Assembly (NCBI GenBank): GCA_017534885.1
Contig: JAFXVR010000013.1
Span: 36,260 to 100,259, forward strand
Direction: 5' to 3'
Source: Clostridia bacterium
Lineage (GTDB): Bacteria; Bacillota; Clostridia; Christensenellales; Aristaeellaceae
DNA: 64,000 nucleotides
Part shown: piece by piece, positions 53,896 to 61,644 of the stretch
How the letters are laid out: each line of letters begins with the position of its first letter
Position numbering within the stretch: position 1 is the stretch's first letter
Made by a program: the position numbers and the translations under genes
The notes under the pieces: model-generated
Told to the model about the DNA's origin: nothing
What the model saw: only the letters and a program-made list of their open reading frames with translations
Databases searched by the model: none

Positions 53896-54822
53896 ATGAA
53901 ATCCGCGGTCGCAGCGGTGCCGGCTCACCGCAAGCCTCTCGGGCAGCGGCTCAAGGATCACTGGCAGCTGTATGTGCTGCTGCTGATTCCCGTTGTCATC
54001 ACGATTATCTACAAGTACGGCCCCATGTACGGCATCCAGATCGCCTTCCGCGACTTCCGGGCCAGCATGGGCATCACCGGCAGCCCCTGGGTGGGCTGGA
54101 AGTGGTTTGAACGCTTCTTCAACGCCCCGACCTTCGAGCGCATGATGGTCAACACGGTGCTGCTGAGCCTCTACGGCCTGCTGTGGGGCTTCCCGGTGCC
54201 AATCCTCCTGAGCCTGGCGCTCAACCAGCTGCGCTTCAAGCGCCTGCGCCGCACCGTGCAGACGGTCATCTACGCCCCGCACTTCATCTCCACCATGATT
54301 ATCTGCGGTATGCTCCGCATCTTCCTCTCTCCCTCCGGCGGCCTGATCAACCTGATTGCCGGCACGAAGATCGACTTCCTGACCGAGGCCGGCGCTTTCC
54401 GCACCATCTATGTGGCCAGCGGCATCTGGCAGGAGGCCGGCTGGGGCACCATCATCTATCTGGCCACCCTCTCCAGCGTCGACCCGGCCCTGTATGAGGC
54501 CGCCAAGGTGGACGGCGCGTCGGTCTTCCAGCGCATCCTGCACATTGACATCCCCTGCCTGATTCCCATGATCGTGCTGCAGCTCATCATGAGCGCCTCC
54601 GGCCTGATGAACGTCGGCTTCGAGAAGGCTTTCCTGCTCCAGACCGACCTGAACAAGGCCACCAGCGACATCATCGCGGTCTATGTGTACGATCAGGGCA
54701 TTCAGCGCGCCAGCTACTCCTACGCGACCGCCATCGGCCTGTTCAACACAGCCATCAACATCTTCCTGCTGGTGGTCGTCAACTGGGTCGCCAAGAAAGC
54801 CGCGGACGTCAACTTTGTGTAA
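53896..54822 (+). CDS. ABC transporter permease, LplB type
   Basis: 308 residues, six membrane helices. The EAA loop is YEAAKVDGASVFQRILHIDIP. The pattern FRDFRASMGITGSPWVGWKWF is typical of LplB/YtcP-linked saccharide importers. ATG at 53896 is 7 bases after AGGAGG; the ATG at 53890 is too close. Works with the next permease; the ATPase is not encoded here, as usual for importers with a shared MsmK/UgpC-type ATPase. Confidence 0.88.
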   Translation: MKSAVAAVPAHRKPLGQRLKDHWQLYVLLLIPVVITIIYKYGPMYGIQIAFRDFRASMGITGSPWVGWKWFERFFNAPTFERMMVNTVLLSLYGLLWGFPVPILLSLALNQLRFKRLRRTVQTVIYAPHFISTMIICGMLRIFLSPSGGLINLIAGTKIDFLTEAGAFRTIYVASGIWQEAGWGTIIYLATLSSVDPALYEAAKVDGASVFQRILHIDIPCLIPMIVLQLIMSASGLMNVGFEKAFLLQTDLNKATSDIIAVYVYDQGIQRASYSYATAIGLFNTAINIFLLVVVNWVAKKAADVNFV

Positions 54823-54840
54823 GAAAGGAGGAGAAGCGAT

Positions 54841-55752
54841 ATGTCAGCCATTATGAAGAACCGCCAGGGCAAGCTGGGCGGCCTGAGCGACCGCACCAGC
54901 GACATCATCCTGGTCATCATTTCCCTGCTCATCCTGATCATCGTGGCCTATCCGCTGTACTACGTGCTGGTCGCCTCCTTCTCCAACCCCTATGACGTGT
55001 ACGCCGGCAAAACCTTCATCCTGCCCAGCGGCTTCACCTTTGACGGCTACAAGGCGGTCTTCGCCGACTCCAGCATCCTCTCGGGCTACGGCAACTCCAT
55101 CCTGTACACGGTGCTGGGCACCATCTACTCCGTGGCCTTGCTCTACCTGGTGGCCTACCCCCTGTCCGTGTCCAGCCTGCCGGGGCGCAAGCTCATCAGC
55201 ATCTTCTTCGTCATCACCATGTACTTCGGCGGCGGCCTGATCCCCACCTACCTGATCGTCAAGAACACGGGCCTGCTCCAGACCATCTGGGCGATGTTCG
55301 TGCCCGGCGGCGTGGCGGTGGGCAACGCCATCATCTGCCGCAACTACTTTGAGACCAGCATTCCCGGCTCGCTGAAGGAGGCCGCGTCCATCGACGGCGC
55401 AAGCCACTTCCGCATCTTCTTCTCCATGATCATCCCGCTCTCAAAGCCCATCCTCTCGGTCATGGTCATCTTCTCCATGGTCGCCTACTGGAACGAGTGG
55501 TTCACCGCTCTGATCTACCTGCGCGGCGACCAGGCGCCCCTGCCTCTGGTGCTCCGCAACGTGCTGATCAAGTCTTCCACCTCCGCCGCCCAGGCCTCCA
55601 TGATCTCCGGCGGCTATGCGGAGCTCAACAAGATCACTGAGATGATCAAGTTCTCCTCCATCATTGTGGCGGCTGCGCCCATGCTGGTCGCTTATCCCTT
55701 CGTGCAGAAGTACTTCGAGCAGGGCTTCATGTCCGGCGCTGTGAAGGGATAA
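54841..55752 (+). CDS. ABC transporter permease, YtcP/LplC type
   Basis: 303 residues, six helices, EAA loop LKEAASIDGASHFRIFFSMIIPL. It starts 18 bases after the first permease with AAGGAGG. Forms the heterodimeric channel with it. Confidence 0.88.
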   Translation: MSAIMKNRQGKLGGLSDRTSDIILVIISLLILIIVAYPLYYVLVASFSNPYDVYAGKTFILPSGFTFDGYKAVFADSSILSGYGNSILYTVLGTIYSVALLYLVAYPLSVSSLPGRKLISIFFVITMYFGGGLIPTYLIVKNTGLLQTIWAMFVPGGVAVGNAIICRNYFETSIPGSLKEAASIDGASHFRIFFSMIIPLSKPILSVMVIFSMVAYWNEWFTALIYLRGDQAPLPLVLRNVLIKSSTSAAQASMISGGYAELNKITEMIKFSSIIVAAAPMLVAYPFVQKYFEQGFMSGAVKG

Positions 55753-55820
55753 GGTTTCGCGCCTGCGGGCGCGACCAGGGGGGCTTTGCGATCGCCCCCC
55801 TGGACCCCCTTCGCGTCCGT
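55753..55820 (+). repeat. GC-rich hairpin repeat family 2, copy c
   Basis: GGTTTCGCGCCTGCGGGCGC, then stem CCAGGGGGGC with GCCCCCCTGG and ACCCCCTTCGCG. It lies inside the operon between permease and binding-protein genes, a place where mRNA processing often sets a higher binding-protein level. Confidence 0.85.
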
Positions 55821-55907
55821 CGCTGTTTGAATAGTAGTATCACAATGAAACCCCGTCTTCAACACCCCCCTGGGGTGTGAGAATAGTTTGTCAAAGGAGG
55901 ATTTCCC

Positions 55908-57512
55908 ATGAAGAAGGTCGTATCTCTTCTCCTGGCTGCCATGATGCTCCTGTCCATGGTGACCCTGGCTTCCGCGGAGGCGACTCCCTTCACCATCGTC
56001 AGCGGCATCTCCGCTCTCTCCAGCGGCTATGCCAACAACCCCGTGCTGCTGGCCATGGCCGAGAAGGCCGGCATCACCATCGACTGGGACTGCATGAGCG
56101 ACTCCCTGTCTGAGCAGGTCAACATCCGCATCGCGGGCAATGACCTGCCCGACGCCTTCAACGCCGTGGGCTTCAGCAACTTCGACCTGCTGCGCTACGG
56201 CCAGGACGGCACCTTCATCGACCTGACCCCCTACATCACTCCCGAGATCATGCCCAACCTGAGCGCGATCCTCGAGGCGCATCCCGAGATCAAGGCCGCC
56301 ATCACCATGGCTGACGGCTGCATCTACGGCCTGCCCGCCGGCGAGCAGATGGGTACTGCCGGCATTGGCAAGGAGAAGGATTACTCCATCTTCACCATCC
56401 CGCAGTTCTCCATGATCAACAAGAAGTGGCTGGACGAGCTGGGCCTGGCTGTTCCCACCACCCTCGAAGAGCTCCACGCCGCGCTGGTGGCCTTCAAGGA
56501 GAACGACATGTCCGCCAAGGTGTACGGCAACGACGCCGGCACCACCATCCCCATGTCCACCGGCTTTGACCAGTGGTGCTGGGGCCAGAACATCTTCTAT
56601 GCCGGCTTCGGCTTCACCAACTGGCCCAACGATGTGTGCATGGACATGGTCCTCACGCCCGAGGGCAAGGTCAACTTCCTCTGCGACGACGACAACTACC
56701 GCGCCGCCATTACCTACTTCCATGACTGGTATGCCGACGGCCTGATGGACCTGGAGATGTTCTCCCAGGATACCACCCAGCTGATGGCCAAGTGCCAGCA
56801 CGGCTATGTGGGCGTGTCCACCTGGTGGTACATCGAGGAACTCATGGGCGAGTACTCTTCTGACTACGTGTTCCTGCCCGTGCTCGCCGGCCCCGACGGC
56901 ACCTACAACGTGACCGTGCGCACCGGCGGCGGCACCAACGCCGGCCAGTGCTCCATCACCAGCAAGTGCGCCGACCCCGCCAAGCTGCTGGCCTTCTATG
57001 ACCAGTGGTATGACGGCGAGATCGTGATGCAGCTGCAGTATGGCCCCATCGGCGAGTGGTTCACCGGCCAGGATGAGAAGGGCATGTGGCTGTCCATCAC
57101 CGAGGACGAGTGCCGCGAGAAGTACGGCAAGTCCGCCGGCGAGCTGAAGAGCCAGCTGGAAGTGGCCGGCCCGAAGCTGATCCTCTCCAACTACTACAAC
57201 GACTACTTCTACATGGAAGACCGCGCCATCGAGCGTCTGACCGACCTGTACGACAAGTGGATGCCCTATGTGGCCGACCCCTCCGTCTATCCCGTGGACT
57301 GCGTGTTCACCCAGGACGAGCTGGACGAGATCGACTACCTGAAGAGCGACTTTGAGAACGCCGTGGCCGAGCAGGAAGCCCTGTGGCTGAAGAACGGCGC
57401 GCCCACCGACGCCGAGTGGGAAGCCTACAAGAACACCCTGAACCGCTATGGCATCAACACCCTGCTGAACATCTATCAGGCGGCCTATGACCGCTATGCC
57501 GCGGCGAAGTAA
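55908..57512 (+). CDS. Extracellular solute-binding protein, LplA/LipO type
   Basis: 534 residues. Signal peptide MKKVVSLLLAAMMLLS...ASAEA with no lipobox Cys, as in the PotD gene of this window. The mature part is a large type II binding protein (DLPDAFNAVGFSNFDLLRYGQDGTFIDLTPYI). Likely binds fructo-oligosaccharides given the GH32 neighbours. AAAGGAGG before ATG. It is 155 bases after the permease, across repeat family 2. A terminator follows. Confidence 0.88.
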   Translation: MKKVVSLLLAAMMLLSMVTLASAEATPFTIVSGISALSSGYANNPVLLAMAEKAGITIDWDCMSDSLSEQVNIRIAGNDLPDAFNAVGFSNFDLLRYGQDGTFIDLTPYITPEIMPNLSAILEAHPEIKAAITMADGCIYGLPAGEQMGTAGIGKEKDYSIFTIPQFSMINKKWLDELGLAVPTTLEELHAALVAFKENDMSAKVYGNDAGTTIPMSTGFDQWCWGQNIFYAGFGFTNWPNDVCMDMVLTPEGKVNFLCDDDNYRAAITYFHDWYADGLMDLEMFSQDTTQLMAKCQHGYVGVSTWWYIEELMGEYSSDYVFLPVLAGPDGTYNVTVRTGGGTNAGQCSITSKCADPAKLLAFYDQWYDGEIVMQLQYGPIGEWFTGQDEKGMWLSITEDECREKYGKSAGELKSQLEVAGPKLILSNYYNDYFYMEDRAIERLTDLYDKWMPYVADPSVYPVDCVFTQDELDEIDYLKSDFENAVAEQEALWLKNGAPTDAEWEAYKNTLNRYGINTLLNIYQAAYDRYAAAK

Positions 57513-57528
57513 ACCATCTGATACCCTG

Positions 57529-57561
57529 CCGGGGGCCGGAACCACATCCGGCTCCCGGTTT
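57529..57561 (+). terminator. Terminator after the binding-protein gene
   Basis: Stem CCGGGGGCCGG with CCGGCTCCCGG, then TTT; partial read-through to the GH32 genes is possible. Confidence 0.75.
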
Positions 57562-57568
57562 CACTATT

Positions 57569-57687
57569 GATTCGGATGTCAAAAGGCCGCTTTCATGAAC
57601 TGAGCCACGACTGGTTGTGGAAGACAGCGGAAATCACCACAACCAGTCGTGGCTCCAAGGTTGAAAACGCCCTTTTGTCACCCTTAC
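57569..57687 (+). mobile_element. 119-bp hairpin element, copy 5
   Basis: One substitution from consensus. 7-bp direct repeat CACTATT on both sides (57562-57568 and 57688-57694). It sits between the terminator and the GH32 start, and its frame is open into that gene. Confidence 0.93.
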
Positions 57688-57719
57688 CACTATTCTTTAC
57701 CCGACCGCAGGAGGCCTGT

Positions 57720-59192
57720 ATGAGCATCAACCCGTCTGCCTTAGAGAGAGTGCGCGCCTTTGAGCGCGAGCAGGCCATGAAGCTGTCCGCCGAAGGGCGT
57801 CCGCTGTTCCACCTCACCCCGCTGGTGGGCTGGATGAACGACCCCAACGGCTTTTGCTTCTACAAGGGCCAGTTCCACCTCTTCTACCAGTACCATCCCT
57901 TTTCCCGGCAGTGGGGGCCGATGCACTGGGGCCACGCGGTCAGCGGAGATCTGCTGCACTGGACGTACATGCCCTGCGCCCTGGCGCCGGACACCGCGGC
58001 GGACGCGGGCGGATGCTTCTCCGGCTCCGCGGTGCCCCTGCCCGACGGACGGCTGCTCCTGGCCTACACCGGCGTGCAGCCCGCGGGCACTTTCCGCCGG
58101 GAGACCCAGGCCCAGTGTGTGGCCGTGGGCGACGGCACCGATTTCGAGAAATCCCTGCTGAACCCGGTGATCCGCCATGCCCACATGCCTGTGGGCTACA
58201 GCGAGTTTGACTTCCGCGACCCCAAGGCGTGGATGGGCCCGGACGGCCGGCTGCGCATGGTGGTGGCCAACCGCCACGAAAAACGCCAGGGCACGGTGCT
58301 GCTCTTCTCCAGCGCGGAGGGGCTGAACTGGGAGTTCATGGGGGAGATCGACGCCAGCTGCGAGGAGTACGGCCGCATGTGGGAGTGCCCGGACTTCTTC
58401 GCCTTGGACGGCAAACAGGTGCTCCTGGTCAGTCCCCAGGAGATGCACGCCCGGGAGGAATTCCACGCCGGCTACGGCACGGTGGCCATCGTGGGCCGCT
58501 GGGACGAAAAGGACTGCCGCTTTGAGCGGGAGACGGTGCAGCCGGTGGATCACGGCCTGACCTTCTATGCGCCCCAGACCACCTTAGCCCCGGACGGGCG
58601 GCGCATCATGATCGGCTGGATGGACAACTGGGAGACCTGCAAGGAAGCGCCCCGCCGCCATCCCTGGTACGCCCAGATGAGCGTGCCCCGGGAGCTGGCC
58701 GTCGAGAAGGGCCGGCTGGTGCAGCGCCCTGTGCGGGAGATCCAGTCCCTGTGGCGGGACACCGTGATTCACGACCGGGTGACCGTACGGGAGGAGACGG
58801 CGCTGGAGGGCGTCAAAGGCCGCCTGCTGGATCTGAGCGTCACCCTGTATCCAGCGGATTCCGCCTGCCGCCGCTTCACCCTGCGCGTGGCGAAGGACAG
58901 CGCCCACTATGTGCTGGTGCGCTGCGACCTGGCCCGGGGCGAGCTGGTCTTCGACCGAAGCCACGGCGGCTCCCACCGGGACATCGCCCACACCCGCCAT
59001 GTGCCCGCCGAGGTCAGGGACGGCCGCCTCACCCTGCGGCTGCTGATGGACCGGGAGAGCGTTGAGCTGTTCATCAACGGCGGAGAGCGGGTGGTGACCT
59101 CCCTGATCCCCACGCCCATTGCCGCCGACGGCGTGACCTTTGAGGCCGACGCACCGGTCTGCCTGTCGGTGGAAGCGCATCACCTGGGCTGA
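57720..59192 (+). CDS. Cytoplasmic GH32 beta-fructofuranosidase
   Basis: Sucrose or fructo-oligosaccharide hydrolase of 490 residues with no signal peptide. Nucleophile Asp in GWMNDPNGF, FRDPKAW and the acid/base Glu in MWECPDFF are all intact. Beta-propeller followed by the C-terminal beta-sandwich (SVELFINGGERVV). ATG at 57720 has AGGAGG seven bases upstream; the frame from 57567 reads through the mobile element and would add an artificial N-terminus. It acts on fructosides brought in by the ABC importer. Confidence 0.92.
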   Translation: MSINPSALERVRAFEREQAMKLSAEGRPLFHLTPLVGWMNDPNGFCFYKGQFHLFYQYHPFSRQWGPMHWGHAVSGDLLHWTYMPCALAPDTAADAGGCFSGSAVPLPDGRLLLAYTGVQPAGTFRRETQAQCVAVGDGTDFEKSLLNPVIRHAHMPVGYSEFDFRDPKAWMGPDGRLRMVVANRHEKRQGTVLLFSSAEGLNWEFMGEIDASCEEYGRMWECPDFFALDGKQVLLVSPQEMHAREEFHAGYGTVAIVGRWDEKDCRFERETVQPVDHGLTFYAPQTTLAPDGRRIMIGWMDNWETCKEAPRRHPWYAQMSVPRELAVEKGRLVQRPVREIQSLWRDTVIHDRVTVREETALEGVKGRLLDLSVTLYPADSACRRFTLRVAKDSAHYVLVRCDLARGELVFDRSHGGSHRDIAHTRHVPAEVRDGRLTLRLLMDRESVELFINGGERVVTSLIPTPIAADGVTFEADAPVCLSVEAHHLG

Positions 59193-59215
59193 AGGCGGAG
59201 AGGAGGAGACGCCCC

Positions 59216-61555
59216 GTGAAGAAAAGCATTGTCCTGCTGGCTGTCCTGCTGCTGAGCCTGACCGCCGCCCTGGCGGAACCGGCGGAGGACACGCTGCTGT
59301 ACCTGACCTTTGACGAGGGAGCGGGCAGCGTGATTCACGACGCCGGCGGCAGCCTGCCCGAGGCGGAGGTGCGCTGGCAGTACCTCAGCCCGGTCTATAC
59401 CGAAGCCATGGATCCCCAGTGGCGGGAGATCGGCGTGAAAAACGGCTCCCTGCTCTTTGACGGCTGCTCCACCTGCATTGCCTACGACGCGGCCCAGCTC
59501 TGCCTCTCCGGGGAGAGCCTCAGCCTGAGCCTCTGGGTGGCGCCCCGGGCCTTCGAGTGGGACGATCCCAACGCGGCTGAAAACGGCAGCGCCCACCTGA
59601 CCGCCCTGCTGGGCCAGTATTACAAGGATGGCAGGCAGGGCCTGCTGCTGGGCTACCAGCGCTTTGGCCGGCTCTGCCTGGAGGCGGGCACCGGCGAAGA
59701 CTGGTACACCCTCTGGGCCGACGATGAGCGCCTTCAGCGGAACGAGTGGAACCACGTCTGCGCGGTGTTCGACGGCAAAGAGGGCCGCCTCGCCCTGTAC
59801 CTCAACGGGCAGGAGGCCGCCGTCATGGACATCCCGAAGGGCTCGGCCATCGCGCCGGCGGTCAACGAAAAGCTGCTGATCGGCAAAAACGCCTACGGTG
59901 AGCAGATCGGCGCGGGCAGCTACCAGATGTTCTGCGGGTTGATGGACGAGCTGCGCATCACCCGGAGCGCCTTAGACGCGGAGGCCGTGGCCCTCCTGGC
60001 GGCGGAAACCCCCGGCGAGATTCCCTATGAGGCCATCGGCCTGGAGAACATCCTCACCGGCGATCCCTACAAGACCCAGTTCCACGGCGGCCCGTATCAG
60101 CACTGGATGAACGAGCCCCACGCGCCGGTGTATTACAACGGAATGTACCACCTGTTCTTCCAGAGCAATTCCATCGGCACCTACTGGCGGAACATCTGCT
60201 GGGGGCACCTCGTCAGCGAGGACACTGTGCACTGGCGGCCCCTGCCTGACGCCATCGTGCCCACCGAGGGCTCCGTGGTGCCGGACGGCGTGTGGTCCGG
60301 CGGCGCGGCCTTAGACAAAAACGGCGTGCCCGTGCTCTTCTTCACCGCGGGCAACGACAGCTTCCGCAAGGAGGGGCTGATCTCCAACCAGAACATCGGC
60401 GCGGCCTATCCCGCTGATCTGAGCGACCCCGAGCTGAAGGACTGGGTGCTCTGCGGGGAGCTGGCCATTGCCCAGCAGCCGGGACAGGGCCGGCCCGGGG
60501 AATTCCGCGATCCCCACATCTGGGTGGAGGACGGCAGGTGGTACATGCTGGTCTGCTCCGGCAGCGCCGAAAACCCCGGCGGCACCGCCCTGCTCTACGC
60601 CACCGACACCCTGGAAGTCAGGGACGGCGGGATCGACATGGATTGGCGGTACATCGGCCCGGTCTATGAGATGGAAAACCAGTCCATGGTGTACGGCACC
60701 AGCTGGGAGCTGCCCATCCTCCTGCCCCTTCAGAACCGGGAGGGCACCATCACCCGCTACGCCTTCCTCATCTCCCCCGCGCCGGCCAGCATAGCGGACA
60801 ACAAGGTCTACTATTTCATTGGCGATTTCGACCGGGAGACGGGCCGGTTCACCCCGGATGAGGGCATGAACGGCCTGCCCCGCATGCTGGACTACGGCAG
60901 CAATGTTTTCACCGGCCCCAGCGCCCTGGTGGACCCGGTCACCGGCAGGGTCTGTATATTCTCCATCATGCAGGACCAGCGCTCCGGCCCGGAGGAGGGC
61001 GCGGCGGGCTGGGCGCACTGCGTGGGCCTCACCCGGAACCTGTACCTGAGCGACGACGGCAGCGACCTGTGCATCGCCCCCGACCCGCGGCTCTACGGCC
61101 TGCTGGGCGAGGAGCTGCTCTCCCTGGGCGAATGCGCTTTGGAGGAGGCCAATGCCGCCCTCAGCCAGGTCAGCGGCGATCTGCTGTATGTGAAAGCTGT
61201 GCTGGAGCCCCAGGACGAGGCGAACTTCGGCCTCACCTGTAAGGCCGGCGGAAGGCGCAACCAGACCACCTTCACCTGCTATCCCGCCCGCGGCACCGCC
61301 GACGGCTACACCAGCAACCGGGGCAAGGGCGCGGCGGTGTCCATTGTGGAAGGCCCGCTCCCCCTGCGGGAGGGCCGGATGACCATCGAGTGCTTCATCG
61401 ACCGCTCCCTGGTGGAGGCCTTCTTCAATGGGGACAAGGCCATCAGCGTCCGATCCTACGCCGAGCCCGGCCTGCAGGAGCTGCGCCTCTTCACCGAGGG
61501 CGAATTGAAGGTCATCAGCCTGGAGGCGTGGACGGTGAAGTCCATCTATGAGTGA
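59216..61555 (+). CDS. Secreted LamG-GH32 fructan-active enzyme
   Basis: 779 residues. Signal peptide to about residue 21, a LamG/concanavalin-type carbohydrate domain (25-270; DTLLYLTFDEGAGS and GLMDELRITRSAL), then a GH32 catalytic part (from about 290). The usual W-M-N-D-P-N motif reads HWMNEPHAPVYYNG: Glu replaces the nucleophile Asp. FRDPH and the Glu of SWELPIL (in place of ECPD) are kept, as is a C-terminal sandwich with IDRSLVEAFFN. GTG start at 59216 with GGAGGAG. Likely degrades or transforms fructan outside the cell. Activity needs checking because of the altered site. Confidence 0.85.
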   Translation: MKKSIVLLAVLLLSLTAALAEPAEDTLLYLTFDEGAGSVIHDAGGSLPEAEVRWQYLSPVYTEAMDPQWREIGVKNGSLLFDGCSTCIAYDAAQLCLSGESLSLSLWVAPRAFEWDDPNAAENGSAHLTALLGQYYKDGRQGLLLGYQRFGRLCLEAGTGEDWYTLWADDERLQRNEWNHVCAVFDGKEGRLALYLNGQEAAVMDIPKGSAIAPAVNEKLLIGKNAYGEQIGAGSYQMFCGLMDELRITRSALDAEAVALLAAETPGEIPYEAIGLENILTGDPYKTQFHGGPYQHWMNEPHAPVYYNGMYHLFFQSNSIGTYWRNICWGHLVSEDTVHWRPLPDAIVPTEGSVVPDGVWSGGAALDKNGVPVLFFTAGNDSFRKEGLISNQNIGAAYPADLSDPELKDWVLCGELAIAQQPGQGRPGEFRDPHIWVEDGRWYMLVCSGSAENPGGTALLYATDTLEVRDGGIDMDWRYIGPVYEMENQSMVYGTSWELPILLPLQNREGTITRYAFLISPAPASIADNKVYYFIGDFDRETGRFTPDEGMNGLPRMLDYGSNVFTGPSALVDPVTGRVCIFSIMQDQRSGPEEGAAGWAHCVGLTRNLYLSDDGSDLCIAPDPRLYGLLGEELLSLGECALEEANAALSQVSGDLLYVKAVLEPQDEANFGLTCKAGGRRNQTTFTCYPARGTADGYTSNRGKGAAVSIVEGPLPLREGRMTIECFIDRSLVEAFFNGDKAISVRSYAEPGLQELRLFTEGELKVISLEAWTVKSIYE

Positions 61556-61597
61556 GACGGATCAACAGGGATCCCGAAGGGAAAAACCGAATCAAAA

Positions 61598-61640
61598 AAA
61601 CAGGGCTGCCTCACCGAAAAGAGGACAGCTCTGTTTTTGA
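61598..61640. terminator. Bidirectional terminator
   Basis: Stem ACAGGGCTGCCTC with GAGGACAGCTCTGT, then TTTTT; AAAAAAA on the other side. It ends the GH32 transcript and the convergent gene. Confidence 0.85.
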
Positions 61641-61644
61641 AAGC

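Noticed and set aside
57567..57719. Upstream start of GH32 at 57567
   Set aside because: The added residues come from the mobile element; the ATG at 57720 has AGGAGG and begins next to the family's normal N-terminus.
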